A stretch of DNA of 64,000 bases from Virgisporangium aliadipatigenens (lineage in GTDB: Bacteria; Actinomycetota; Actinomycetes; Mycobacteriales; Micromonosporaceae): the NCBI RefSeq assembly GCF_016863615.1, contig NZ_BOPF01000013.1:218760-282759 (forward strand). Reading direction: 5' to 3'. Below the pieces are notes generated by a model. That model was not told where the DNA came from, did not search any database, and saw nothing but the letters and a program-made list of their open reading frames with translations. Numbering within the stretch: position 1 is the first letter of the stretch; every line of letters starts with the position of its first letter. A program made the translations under genes and the position numbers. This document shows, piece by piece, positions 53,007 through 63,038 of the stretch.

Positions 53007-54389
53007 CTAACTGGGGTCCGGTTCGCTGGCCGGGACGGTGTCGAACGTCTCCTGACGCCGCGTGAACCGGTACGTGGCCCAGTGCATGCGCACCACCGTG
53101 CCGACCGCGTCGCGGGTCAGCCGCAGGAGTTCGCCGGCCTCCCGTCCGGACTCGGTGCGCAGCATGTCCCGACGCCCCTCGACCGGCACGAACGTCGCCG
53201 GCGGCCGGGCCGGATCGTCCGCCACCCCGCGGCTGCGCAGCTTGCCGTCGCGCCAGAAGAACACGTACTCGAAGCCCTCGCCCCACCAGCGGCCCAGGAT
53301 CGAACGCAGGTCGTGCGGCGCCGGTTCGCCGGGGGTCCAGGGCTCGATCTCCACGGGGTCGTGCTCCGCCGCCAGGGTGAGCAGGGTGTGCGGCAGCTGC
53401 AGCACGTCCGCGCCGGTGCCCGAGGAGCCCAGGGCGGCCGCCCCGAACGCCCCCGGCGCCCCGTCACCCGGCCGGCGCCCGTAGACCGCCGCGAGGAACC
53501 CGGGCATCGCACCGTCGTGCCCCACGTGCACCACCCGGTGCGCCTTCTGCGGGATGGCGAGCAGCCCCAACCCGAACGCCGCACCCCAGCGCGCCTCGTC
53601 GGTGACCGTTCGCGGGTAGCGCATCTCGTCGACCGTGTCGGCGGCGAGCACCGCGTGCTCGGGATCCACCGCGGCCGGATCGGCCAGGAACGCCGCCCAC
53701 TTCGCCATGTCGGCGGCGGTGCTCCAGAGCTGCGCGGCGGGGCTCAGCGCGCGGCAGTCCATGTTCGGCTCGGGGCGGGCGTGATCGGAGTACTCGTCGA
53801 CGAGGTAGCCGACGGCCGCCTGCGGCGGCGGTTCGAGCGTGGTGGCCGTGAGGCGCAGCGGGGTCAGCACGCGTTCGGTGAGGGCCTTGGCCCAGGTGGT
53901 GCCGCGCTTGGTGGCGACAACCTCGCCGAGCAGGGCGAACGCCAGGTTGGAGTAGTGGAAGCGGCGGCCGGTCGGCAGGACCCGTTCGGCGCGGGCCAGG
54001 TCGGCCAGCAGCGAGTCCTCCTCCGGCGTGGCCAGGGTGTCCCAGACGTCGCCGTACGGCTCCCGCTGGAGGCCGGCGGAGTGGGAGAGCAGCCGCGCCA
54101 GGGTCAGCGTCCCGTGGGTCGGCACGTCGAGGTGCTCGTCCAGCGGGTCGTCGAGGTCGAGCGCACCCTCGTCGCGCAGCTGCATCAGCAGCACCGCCGT
54201 GAACGTCTTCGTGACCGAGCCGATCCGGAACCGGGTGTCCGCCCCCGCCGGCAGCGCCTCCCCGGAACCGACCTGGAATGTCCACAGTGGACGATCGTCA
54301 CGGTGCACCGCCACGGAGACCGCCGGGATGCGCCCGTGCGCCTGCGCCTTCCGGACCTCGCGTTCCAGCCGCCGGGCCGTGGCGCTCAT
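53007..54389 (-). CDS. Serine hydrolase (beta-lactamase/DD-peptidase fold, class C-like)
   Basis: A 460-residue protein without a clear signal peptide. It carries the active-site triad of the family: SxxK in RIGSVTKTFTAV (about 62-73), YxN in RFHYSNLAFALLG and HxG in VVHVGHDGAMPGFL. The ~130-residue C-terminal extension is beta-rich like those of esterase EstB-type or peptidase homologues. The substrate is unknown. Its ATG overlaps the stop of the HIT gene (ATGA), so it is coupled to it. Confidence 0.9.
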   Translation of the reverse strand: MSATARRLEREVRKAQAHGRIPAVSVAVHRDDRPLWTFQVGSGEALPAGADTRFRIGSVTKTFTAVLLMQLRDEGALDLDDPLDEHLDVPTHGTLTLARLLSHSAGLQREPYGDVWDTLATPEEDSLLADLARAERVLPTGRRFHYSNLAFALLGEVVATKRGTTWAKALTERVLTPLRLTATTLEPPPQAAVGYLVDEYSDHARPEPNMDCRALSPAAQLWSTAADMAKWAAFLADPAAVDPEHAVLAADTVDEMRYPRTVTDEARWGAAFGLGLLAIPQKAHRVVHVGHDGAMPGFLAAVYGRRPGDGAPGAFGAAALGSSGTGADVLQLPHTLLTLAAEHDPVEIEPWTPGEPAPHDLRSILGRWWGEGFEYVFFWRDGKLRSRGVADDPARPPATFVPVEGRRDMLRTESGREAGELLRLTRDAVGTVVRMHWATYRFTRRQETFDTVPASEPDPS

Positions 54390-54736
54390 GAAGGCAGCAT
54401 GCGGCCGAGGGGACGGCCGCCGACGACGTGCGCGTGCACGTGGAAGACCTCCTGACCGCCGTTCGGGCCGGTGTTGAAGATCACTCGGAACCCGTCGTCC
54501 CGAAGGCCCTCCGCCGTGGCCACCTCGCCCGCCATCGCCAGCACCTCGCCGGCCAGTGCCGGGTCGGCCGCCGCCAGGCTCGCCACGTCGGCGTGGTGCT
54601 CCCGCGGGATCACCAGAACGTGCACCGGCGCCTTCGGGTCGATGTCCCGAAACGCCAGCACCCGATCGGTGGACTGGACGACCGTCGCGGGGATCTCGCC
54701 CGCGACGATGCGGCAGAAGAGGCAATCGGCAGTCAC
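54386..54736 (-). CDS. HIT family nucleotide-binding protein
   Basis: A 116-residue HINT-type protein (purine nucleoside phosphoramidase class). It has CLFCRIVAGEIPATVV at the start and the histidine triad VFHVHAHVVGG near residue 104. The start GTG is 7 bases after TACGAT, and the resulting N-terminus VTADCLFC matches the family; an ATG three codons upstream would sit inside that -10. Order rsmE-HIT-serine hydrolase on one strand. Confidence 0.93.
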   Translation of the reverse strand: MTADCLFCRIVAGEIPATVVQSTDRVLAFRDIDPKAPVHVLVIPREHHADVASLAAADPALAGEVLAMAGEVATAEGLRDDGFRVIFNTGPNGGQEVFHVHAHVVGGRPLGRMLPS

Positions 54737-54780
54737 GTTCCGCATCGTACGCAGGTGACCTTGATGTCCGGTGCCGACTC

Positions 54781-55500
54781 CTACCAGCGACCCAGCCGAA
54801 CGGAGAGCGCCGCCACCGCGGCCGCCCCGGCGGTCGACGTCCGCATCACCGTGGGCCCCATCCGCACCGGCACGGCACCGGCGGCGGTGAACGCGGCCAG
54901 CTCCGCGTCGTCGACGCCGCCCTCGGGGCCGACCACGAGCACGATCTCCCCGGCCGGCGGCAGCGGCACCGTGGACAGCGCGACGTCGGCCGCCTCGTGC
55001 AGCACGTAGGCGCCGGAGGCCTTCCCCAGGAGAAGTGCGACCTCGGCGGTCTTCGCGCCCGGGCGCACCGGCGGCAGCCACGCCCGCCGCGCCTGCTTGG
55101 CCGACTCGCGCGCCGTCGAACGCCACCGCTGGAGCGGCCGCTCGTCCTTCCAGCGGGCCACGCTGCGCGCCGCCGCCCACGGGACGATCGCGTCGACCCC
55201 GACCTCGGTCATGGTGGCGACGGCCAGCTCACCGCGGTCGCCCTTGGCGATGCCCTGGACGACCGTGATCGTGGGGTCGGGCGCGGCGACGTTCGACCGC
55301 GTGGTGATCCGGGTGTCGAGGGTGCCCTTGCCGACGGCCGTGACCAGCGCGGACGCCGTGCCGCCGCGACCGTCGGCGAGGATCAGCGCCTCACCGACGC
55401 GCAGCCGCTGGACCACCGAGGCGTGGTGCCCCTCCGGCCCGTCGAGGCGGCACGAATCCCCGCCGGGCAGCTCCTCGACGAGAAAGACCGGGAGACCCAC
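54781..55500 (-). CDS. rsmE: 16S rRNA (uracil-1498-N3)-methyltransferase
   Basis: A 239-residue SPOUT enzyme: N-terminal PUA-like barrel (HHASVVQRLRVGEALILADG, about 25-44), C-terminal trefoil-knot domain with ARESAKQARRAWLPPV and the SAM-site motif VLVVGPEGGVDDAEL (about 185-200), then MRTSTAGAAAVAAL. It uses S-adenosylmethionine to methylate U1498 of 16S rRNA. GTG start with GGGAAG upstream. It follows dnaJ after a 104-base structured gap. Confidence 0.96.
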   Translation of the reverse strand: MGLPVFLVEELPGGDSCRLDGPEGHHASVVQRLRVGEALILADGRGGTASALVTAVGKGTLDTRITTRSNVAAPDPTITVVQGIAKGDRGELAVATMTEVGVDAIVPWAAARSVARWKDERPLQRWRSTARESAKQARRAWLPPVRPGAKTAEVALLLGKASGAYVLHEAADVALSTVPLPPAGEIVLVVGPEGGVDDAELAAFTAAGAVPVRMGPTVMRTSTAGAAAVAALSVRLGRW

Positions 55501-55517
55501 TAGGCTTCCCGCGCAAG

Positions 55518-55595
55518 CGTCGTGACGGCGCCTGAGGCACCGTCTTCCCTCGTCGCTTCGCTCCTCAGTCCAGACGGCACCGCACCGCCACGACG
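55518..55595. repeat. Imperfect nested inverted repeat between dnaJ and rsmE
   Basis: Outer arms of 14 bases (55518-55531 and 55582-55595, 12 of 14 paired) enclose inner arms CCGTCT/AGACGG (55540-55545, 55572-55577) around a region rich in GAAGCGACGAG-like sequence on the minus strand. It can form a long hairpin that may end dnaJ transcripts. It has the look of a dispersed intergenic element, which would need a genome search to show. Confidence 0.5.
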
Positions 55596-55604
55596 CGCGC
55601 TCAC

Positions 55605-56726
<1,122 letters not shown>

Positions 56727-56760
56727 GCCCGCCCTATTCATCATCGCTGTTTGGCCTTAC

Positions 56761-57780
56761 TCAGCTCTGCGCCAGCAGGTCGCCGACGTACCGTGCGACG
56801 GCGCGCACCGTCGCGATGGTGCCGGGGTAGTCCATCCGGGTCGGGCCGAGCACGCCCATCCCACCGACGACGGTAGCTCCCGGCCCGTACCCGGTCGTCA
56901 CGATCGACGTCCCGCGCAGGTCCTCGATTTCGTTTTCGTCCCCGATGCGCACTCTCATGCTGGGCTCGACCGCACCGAAGAGCTTCAGGAGGATGACCTC
57001 TTCCTCCAACGCCTCCAGAATCGGCCTCAGCGAGCCCTGCAAGTCAAACACACCGGTGCGAGCGAGGTTGGCCGTGCCGGCCAGCATCACCCGCTCCTCC
57101 CGGCGCTCCACCAGCGTCTCCAGCAGCACCGTGGCCAGGGCGATCATCGGCGCCCGCAGCGTCGGGGCCACCTCTTCGACCAGCGCCTGCACCAGCGGCG
57201 GCGCGTCGACGAGCCGGCGGCCGGCGAGCTTCTCGTTGATCAGGCGGCGCAGCTCGGTGACGTCGTCGTGCGGCACCTGGTCCGGCAGGTCGACCAGCCG
57301 CTGCTCGACCCGCCCGGTGTCGGCGATCATCACGATCAGCACCCGCGTGGTCGACACCGGCACCAGCTCCAGGTGCCGCACGCTCGACCGGGTCAGGCTC
57401 GGGTACTGCACCACCGCCACCTGCCGGGTCAGCTGCGCCAGCAGCCGAACGGTGCGGTGCACCACGTCGTCGAGGTCGAGCGCGCCGACCAGGAAGCGCT
57501 CGATCGCGCGGCGCTCGGCCGGCGAGAGCGGCTTGACCCGGGACAGCTTGTCCACGAACAGCCGGTAGCCGCGGTCGGTGGGCACCCGGCCGGCACTGGT
57601 GTGCGGCTGCCGGATGTAGCCCTCGTCCTCCAGAACGGCCATGTCGTTGCGCACCGTCGCCGGCGAGACTCCCAGCTGGTGCCGCTCGACCAGAGCCTTG
57701 CTGCCGACCGGCTCCTGAGTGGACACGTAGTCCTGGACGATCGCGCGCAGCACCTCCAGCTTGCGGTCGTCGAGTGACAA
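56761..57780 (-). CDS. hrcA: Heat-inducible transcriptional repressor HrcA
   Basis: A 339-residue repressor of class I heat-shock genes: winged helix ([60 protein letters not shown], about 3-75) followed by the GAF-like and dimerisation domains. The start is TTG at 57780, with GGGGGAGG 5-8 bases upstream and no better start in frame; the frame remains open far upstream but contains the CIRCE operator. dnaJ follows. Confidence 0.95.
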   Translation of the reverse strand: MSLDDRKLEVLRAIVQDYVSTQEPVGSKALVERHQLGVSPATVRNDMAVLEDEGYIRQPHTSAGRVPTDRGYRLFVDKLSRVKPLSPAERRAIERFLVGALDLDDVVHRTVRLLAQLTRQVAVVQYPSLTRSSVRHLELVPVSTTRVLIVMIADTGRVEQRLVDLPDQVPHDDVTELRRLINEKLAGRRLVDAPPLVQALVEEVAPTLRAPMIALATVLLETLVERREERVMLAGTANLARTGVFDLQGSLRPILEALEEEVILLKLFGAVEPSMRVRIGDENEIEDLRGTSIVTTGYGPGATVVGGMGVLGPTRMDYPGTIATVRAVARYVGDLLAQS

Positions 57781-57832
57781 CGGGCACCTCCCCCAGGATC
57801 CAGACAGCCGGCCCGCCCGAACGGGCAGCCGG

Positions 57833-57859
57833 CTGGCACTCCACAACGACGAGTGCCAG
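57833..57859. promoter_or_regulatory. CIRCE operator for HrcA
   Basis: A perfect inverted repeat CTGGCACTC-N9-GAGTGCCAG located 53 bases before the hrcA start. It matches the CIRCE consensus (with the C/G ends usual in actinobacteria), so HrcA represses its own operon with dnaJ. Confidence 0.96.
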
Positions 57860-57966
57860 TCTACTTCGCCGGGCCGTTCAAAGCGACGGCCGAACCCGCC
57901 GACGGTCGCGCGACGCGCCGTGATCACGACTGGCGGGGCTGGTCGGACGGTCCTACCGTGACGGCC

Positions 57967-58830
57967 ATGACAGAACCACCTCGCCCGGCAGGCGATCCGG
58001 GCGACGATCCCAACAAGCCCGCCGGCTACACCATCCCCGGCGGCACGCCGGAGCAGAGCGGCGCCGCACCGACCAGCGGCGGGTACAGCATGCCGGGCAG
58101 CGGCGGCGACTACGGTCCCCCGCCGACCGACCAGGGCGGTTATGGCACACCGTCGGCTCCCGCCAGCGGCGGCGGCTACACCCCGCCGGCGGCACCGGCG
58201 AGCGGCGGCGGGTACGCCGCTCCCGCGTCCGACTACACCGCGCAGTCCGGTGGGGCGTTCCCGCCGCCGACCGGTGGACAGAGCTACCCGCCGCCGACCG
58301 GTGGACAGAGTTTCCCGCCGTCGAGCGGAGGGCCGGCGTACCCGGACACCGGGGCGTACAGCCAGTCGACCAGCGGCGCCGGCGCGTACGGCGCGCCCGG
58401 CCCGGGTGCCTACCCGCCGCCCGGTGGGCCGCAGCCCGGTCAGCCCGGCTACGGCGGCTACGGGCAGCAGGCCTACGCCGGCACCCCGGACGAGAAGAAC
58501 ATGATCATGGTGGCGCACTGGGGCGGCGTCGCGGGCGTTCTCATCGGTGGTGCGCTGTTCGGGTGGGTGGGGCCGCTGATCGCGTACCTGGCCAAGGGGA
58601 ACACCTCCCCGCTCGTGCGGGCGCACGCGCTGGCCACGCTCAACTTCCACATCACCTGGGTGGGCATCAACGCGATCGCGTGGGTGATCACGATCTGCAC
58701 GCTGTTCTTCGCGTCGCCGCTGCTGATCCTGACCGGTATCGCGTGCCTGGTGATCAGCATCATCGGCGCGGTGAAGGCGACCAACGGGGAGTACTGGAAC
58801 TACCCGCTGACGATTCCCATCATCAAGTAA
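57967..58830 (+). CDS. DUF4870 domain-containing membrane protein with Pro/Gly-rich N-terminus
   Basis: A 287-residue protein. The first ~175 residues are low-complexity Pro/Gly/Tyr/Gln repeats (units such as [10 protein letters not shown]). The C-terminal ~105 residues are the DUF4870 domain with three spans ([58 protein letters not shown]). Function unknown. ATG is exactly 7 bases after TACCGT, so probably leaderless. It converges with hemW with a 7-base gap. Confidence 0.88.
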   Translation: MTEPPRPAGDPGDDPNKPAGYTIPGGTPEQSGAAPTSGGYSMPGSGGDYGPPPTDQGGYGTPSAPASGGGYTPPAAPASGGGYAAPASDYTAQSGGAFPPPTGGQSYPPPTGGQSFPPSSGGPAYPDTGAYSQSTSGAGAYGAPGPGAYPPPGGPQPGQPGYGGYGQQAYAGTPDEKNMIMVAHWGGVAGVLIGGALFGWVGPLIAYLAKGNTSPLVRAHALATLNFHITWVGINAIAWVITICTLFFASPLLILTGIACLVISIIGAVKATNGEYWNYPLTIPIIK

Positions 58831-58837
58831 GCAGCCA

Positions 58838-60037
58838 TCAGGTAGCTGTCAGAAGGTCCCGCACCACACCGTCTGCCAGGAGCCGGCCGCGCAGGGTCAA
58901 CACGACGCGGCCGGCTTCCAGCTTCGCGGGGTCGAGCAGTCCGGCCTCCGCCTGGCGCAGCGCCTCCTTGCGACCCGCCTCGTCGAGGTGCTCCAGCGGG
59001 AGGCCGTCGCGCAGGCGGACGCGCAGCATCACGTCCTCGGTGTGGCGTTCGTCGGCGGTGAGGGTCTCCCGGCCGACCGCGGGCCAGCCGTCGGCCACCG
59101 CCCTGGCGTACGCGCTCGGGTGGCGGACGTTCCACCAGCGGACGCCGCCGACGTGGCTGTGCGCGCCGGGGCCGAGCCCCCACCAGTCGCCGCCGGCCCA
59201 GTACAGCAGGTTGTGCCGGCAGCGGGCCGCGTCGTCGCGCGCCCAGTTCGACACCTCGTACCAGGAAAAACCGGCCGCCGTCAGCGCCCGTTCCGCGGCC
59301 AGGTAGCGGTCCGCCGCCACATCGTCGTCCGGATACGGGAGAACGCCCTTACGCATGGCCGTCGCCAGTCGGGTGCCGTCCTCGACGATCAACGCGTAGG
59401 CGCTCACGTGATCCACCCCGGCCGCCACCACGGCGTCGAGGGAGGCGGCGAAGTCCTCCGGGCGTTCCCCCGGAGTGCCGTAGATCAGGTCGAGGTTGAC
59501 GTGGTCGAACCCGGCGTCGCGGGCCTCGAGCGCGGCGGACACCGCCCGCCCGGGGGTGTGCCGGCGCTCGAGCACCTTCAGCACGTGCGGCGCCGCCGAC
59601 TGCATCCCCAGCGAGATCCGGGTGAAGCCGGCGGCCCGCAGCTCGCGCAGCGACGACGGGTCGACCGACTCGGGATTCGCCTCGGTGGTGATCTCCGCGC
59701 CGTCCGCCAGGCCCCAGGTCCGGTCGATCTCGGCGAGGATCCGGCCCAGCTCGGACGGGGCCAGGAGGGTCGGCGTCCCGCCACCGACGAACACCGTGTC
59801 GACCCGGCGCGGGGTGACCACCGACGCGGCCCGGCGCAGCTCGGCGAGCACCTGGTCGACGTAACCGTCCCGGCCCGCCTCGTCCGGCGTGTACGTGTTG
59901 AAGTCGCAGTACCCGCAGCGGCTCGCGCAGAACGGCACGTGCGCGTACACCCCGAACCCGTGCTCGCCGGCCGGGGTGCCGGGTGGGACGGGGCCGGTGG
60001 CCGGGACCGGCTCACCGGACGGGAGAGCGCCGGGCAT
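58838..60037 (-). CDS. hemW: Radical SAM protein HemW (heme chaperone)
   Basis: A 399-residue radical SAM protein: the 4Fe-4S motif CASRCGYC (about 36-43) preceded by YAHVPF, the family marker [11 protein letters not shown], and the HemW-specific HNxxYW motif ([20 protein letters not shown]). These separate HemW from oxygen-independent coproporphyrinogen oxidase HemN, so heme trafficking is the likely role. I use ATG 60037 because TAGCGT lies 7 bases upstream; GTG codons at 60046-60041 are less likely. Confidence 0.94.
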   Translation of the reverse strand: MPGALPSGEPVPATGPVPPGTPAGEHGFGVYAHVPFCASRCGYCDFNTYTPDEAGRDGYVDQVLAELRRAASVVTPRRVDTVFVGGGTPTLLAPSELGRILAEIDRTWGLADGAEITTEANPESVDPSSLRELRAAGFTRISLGMQSAAPHVLKVLERRHTPGRAVSAALEARDAGFDHVNLDLIYGTPGERPEDFAASLDAVVAAGVDHVSAYALIVEDGTRLATAMRKGVLPYPDDDVAADRYLAAERALTAAGFSWYEVSNWARDDAARCRHNLLYWAGGDWWGLGPGAHSHVGGVRWWNVRHPSAYARAVADGWPAVGRETLTADERHTEDVMLRVRLRDGLPLEHLDEAGRKEALRQAEAGLLDPAKLEAGRVVLTLRGRLLADGVVRDLLTAT

Positions 60038-60044
60038 GGGCACC

Positions 60045-60054
60045 ACGCTAGCGT
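60045..60054. promoter_or_regulatory. Shared divergent -10 palindrome of hemW and the enoyl-CoA hydratase gene
   Basis: The 10-base perfect palindrome ACGCTAGCGT reads TAGCGT on both strands. On the plus strand it ends 6 bases before the hydratase ATG; on the minus strand it ends 7 bases before the hemW ATG. The whole intergenic space is 23 bases with no Shine-Dalgarno on either side. Two overlapping -10 elements driving leaderless transcripts in opposite directions is the simplest reading. Confidence 0.6.
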
Positions 60055-60060
60055 GCGGGC

Positions 60061-60819
60061 ATGATCCGGCTCTCCGTCGAGGCGGGCGTGGCCACGGTGA
60101 CGCTAGACCGTCCCGAGGCGCGCAACGCCCTCTCCACCGCCCTGATCGAACGCCTCCTCGACGCGTTGACGCAGGTCACCGAGGATCCGGCGGTGCGCGT
60201 GGCAGTGCTGTCGCACACCGGGCCGGCGTTCTGCGCGGGCGCCGACCTCAAGGAGACGGCCGCCGTTCTGGCGTCCGGCGGGGTGCCGGTGGCGCGGCTC
60301 GGCGAGGTGCTCACCGCGATCTGGGAGTGCCCCAAGCCGGTCGTGGCGCGCGTGGGCGGGGCGGCCCGCGCGGGCGGGCTCGGGCTGCTGGCCGCCGCCG
60401 ACGTGGCGATCTGCGCCGACGACGTGACGTTCCAGTTCACCGAGGTGCGCATCGGGGTGGTGCCGGCCGTGATCTCGGCGACCGTGCTGCCCCGCCTGGC
60501 CCCGCGCGCGGCGGCCGAACTCTTCCTCACCGGTGCCGTGTTCGACGCGCGGCGGGCCGTGGAGATCGGGCTCGTGACGGCCGCCGTTCCCGCCGCCGAA
60601 CTGGACGCCACCGTCGCGCGGTACGCCGAGGACCTGCGGCGCGGGGCGCCCGGGGCGCTGGCCGCCACGAAGGCGCTGCTCAACCGGCGGGCCGCCGCCG
60701 ACCTGCCCGGGCAGTTGGCGGAGCTGACCCGCATGTCGGTGGGCTTCTTCACCGGCGCCGAGGGGCGGGAGGGGATGGCCGCCGCGCGGGAGAAGCGGTC
60801 GCCGTCCTGGCTCTCCTGA
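60061..60819 (+). CDS. Enoyl-CoA hydratase/isomerase family protein
   Basis: A 252-residue crotonase-fold protein: N-terminal spiral core, CoA-binding/oxyanion region FCAGADLKE (about 59-67) and VGGAARAGGLGLLAAADVAI (about 99-118), then FTEVRIGVVPAVIS. The catalytic-site Glu equivalents of true hydratases are only partly evident, so hydratase versus isomerase or another crotonase activity cannot be settled. Leaderless start is likely. Confidence 0.9.
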   Translation: MIRLSVEAGVATVTLDRPEARNALSTALIERLLDALTQVTEDPAVRVAVLSHTGPAFCAGADLKETAAVLASGGVPVARLGEVLTAIWECPKPVVARVGGAARAGGLGLLAAADVAICADDVTFQFTEVRIGVVPAVISATVLPRLAPRAAAELFLTGAVFDARRAVEIGLVTAAVPAAELDATVARYAEDLRRGAPGALAATKALLNRRAAADLPGQLAELTRMSVGFFTGAEGREGMAAAREKRSPSWLS

Positions 60820-60891
60820 ACCTTTCACCCTGCTTTCCGGGATTCCCGCAGGTGAGGGGCATGCGATCGGGATGGTCGACATCGACCTTCG

Positions 60892-60920
60892 TTGACGGTC
60901 GGCCCGGGCGTTCCTAGCGT
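60892..60920 (+). promoter_or_regulatory. Sigma-A-type promoter of the GH10 gene
   Basis: TTGACG (60892-60897), a 17-base spacer and TAGCGT (60915-60920) give a near-consensus housekeeping promoter. Transcription would start about 20 bases before the ATG, leaving a short leader that carries GGAGG. Just upstream, GGTCGACATCGACC is a partly symmetric sequence that could be a repressor site. Confidence 0.65.
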
Positions 60921-60947
60921 CCGCGCCACCCGACTACGGAGGCGACC

Positions 60948-62963
60948 ATGCGTTCCAGCAGATGGCTCGCGGCTGCGGCCGTCCTCACCGCGGCCGCGTC
61001 GGTCCTCGTGGCGTGGGGCTACGGCGCCCCCGACGCCGCGGCGGCCGCGGACCCGATCGTGGTCGTCGACGACACCTTCGAGGACGGCACCGTCCAGGGC
61101 TGGACCCCGCGCGCCGACGAGACCGTCGCGCACAGCACGGCCGTCGCGCACGCCGGCACCGGCAGCCTCGTCGTCACCGGCCGCACCCGCACCTGGGAGG
61201 GCCCGACCAGGAACCTCCTCGACACGATGCGGGCCGGCACCCGGTACACGTTCGGCGTGTACGTGCGGCTGGCCGCCGGCACCGCCGACACCCAGCTGAG
61301 CCTCAGCCTCGAACGCCAGTGGCAGGGCACCGCCAACTACGAACAGATCACCGGCAACGCCACCGTAAGCGCCGGCGGCTGGACCCTGCTCACCGGCAGC
61401 TACACGCTCGCCAACGACGTCGACTTCCTCTCGGTCTACGTCGAGGCGGTGAGCAGCGCCGACGCGTCGTTCCACCTCGACGACTTCACCGTGTCGTACG
61501 TGCCGGAGCTGCCCATCCAGACGGACATCCCGGCGCTGAAGACGTTCCTGGCCGGCGACTTCGAGATCGGCGCGGCGGTCGGCCGGGCGCAGCTGCTCGG
61601 CAACCACGCGCAGTTGCTCAACCGGCACTTCGACTCGATCACCGCCGGGAACGCCATGAAGTGGGACGCGACCGAGCCGACCGAGGGCACCTACACCTGG
61701 ACCGACGCCGACGCGATCGTCAACTACGCCCGCACGAACGGCATGCGGCTGCGCGGGCACACGCTCGTGTGGCACAACCAGACCCCGGCCTGGGTGTTCC
61801 AGAACGCCTCCGGCGGTCCCCTCACCGACAGCGCCGCCGACAAGGCGATCCTGCTGACCCGGCTGGAGAACCACATCCGCGCGGTCGCCGGCCGTTACGC
61901 CGCCGACGTCGACCACTGGGACGTGGCAAACGAGGTCATCGACGAGAACCAGCCCGACGGCCTGCGCCGCAGCGACTGGTACACCATCGCCGGCCTCGAC
62001 TACCTGCGCACGGCGTTCCGGGTGGCCCGCGAGGTGGCGCCGAACGCGAAGCTGTTCATCAACGACTACAACACCAACGTCACCACCAAGCGGGACAAGC
62101 TGTACGCGCTGGTCGCGCAGCTGCGGGCCGAGGGCGTGCCGATCGACGGCGTCGGTCACCAGATGCACGTCAACATCGACTGGCCGTCGGTGTCGGAGAC
62201 CGAGGCGATGCTGCATAAGTTCATCCCGTTGGGCGTGGACCAGCAGATCACCGAGATGGACGTCAGCGTCTACACCAACGGCTCGGAGTCGCTGCCGGCC
62301 ATCCCCCAGGAGCGCCTGATCAAGCAGGCCGACCGGTACCGGGACCTGTTCGCGCTGTACCGCCGGTACAGGGACGACATCAGCTCCGTGACGCTGTGGG
62401 GGCTGGCCGACGACGACACCTGGCTGAGCACGTTCCCGATCGCGCGGCTGGAGGCGCCGCTGCTGTTCGACACGCGGCTGCAGGCGAAGCCGGCGTACTG
62501 GGGCATCGTCGACCCGTCCCGGGTGACCCCGACGCCCGGCTCCCCGTCGGCCGCCTCGCCCTCACCCAGCCGTTCCGGCGCGTCCCCTTCGCCGAGCCGC
62601 TCCAGCGCGTCTGCGTCACCGAGCCGGAGCAGCGCGGCGCCGGGGAACTGCGCCGTCGACTACACCGTCGTCAGCAGTTGGCCCGGCGGCTTCCACGGCG
62701 AGGTGCGCGTCGCCAACACCGGCACGGCACCGGTCAACGGCTGGACCCTGCGGTGGACCTTCGCCAACGGCCAGCAGGTCACCCAGGCCTGGGGCGGCAC
62801 CGCCACCCAGTCCGGCGCGGCCGTCACCGTCACGAACGCCTCCTGGAGCGGCATGCTCGTACCCGGCGGCACGGCCACGGTCGGCTTCCTCGCCACCTGG
62901 ACCGGCACCAACGCCGAGCCCACGGCGTTCACCCTGAACGGAGGGACGTGCGCGGTCCGCTGA
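60948..62963 (+). CDS. Secreted GH10 endo-xylanase with N-terminal CBM4_9-like and C-terminal CBM2 modules
   Basis: A 671-residue extracellular enzyme: signal peptide (hydrophobic AAAAVLTAAASVLVAWGYG, cleavage after the Ala run near 33), CBM4_9-type beta module (about 38-188), GH10 catalytic barrel (about 194-522) with acid/base Glu in HWDVANEVID (about 328) and nucleophile Glu in ITEMDVSVY (about 435), a Pro/Ser linker (about 527-562) and a CBM2 cellulose-binding module (about 563-671) closed by a Cys pair (GNCAVDY ... GGTCAVR). GGAGG precedes the ATG. It hydrolyses internal beta-1,4-xylosidic bonds of plant xylan. Confidence 0.95.
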   Translation: MRSSRWLAAAAVLTAAASVLVAWGYGAPDAAAAADPIVVVDDTFEDGTVQGWTPRADETVAHSTAVAHAGTGSLVVTGRTRTWEGPTRNLLDTMRAGTRYTFGVYVRLAAGTADTQLSLSLERQWQGTANYEQITGNATVSAGGWTLLTGSYTLANDVDFLSVYVEAVSSADASFHLDDFTVSYVPELPIQTDIPALKTFLAGDFEIGAAVGRAQLLGNHAQLLNRHFDSITAGNAMKWDATEPTEGTYTWTDADAIVNYARTNGMRLRGHTLVWHNQTPAWVFQNASGGPLTDSAADKAILLTRLENHIRAVAGRYAADVDHWDVANEVIDENQPDGLRRSDWYTIAGLDYLRTAFRVAREVAPNAKLFINDYNTNVTTKRDKLYALVAQLRAEGVPIDGVGHQMHVNIDWPSVSETEAMLHKFIPLGVDQQITEMDVSVYTNGSESLPAIPQERLIKQADRYRDLFALYRRYRDDISSVTLWGLADDDTWLSTFPIARLEAPLLFDTRLQAKPAYWGIVDPSRVTPTPGSPSAASPSPSRSGASPSPSRSSASASPSRSSAAPGNCAVDYTVVSSWPGGFHGEVRVANTGTAPVNGWTLRWTFANGQQVTQAWGGTATQSGAAVTVTNASWSGMLVPGGTATVGFLATWTGTNAEPTAFTLNGGTCAVR

Positions 62964-63038
62964 AACGGGCTCCCGAAACCGTGCCGACGGGGACGCCTCT
63001 TGACACCTGTCCGACGGCGTCCCGCTTACCCTTGGGCG

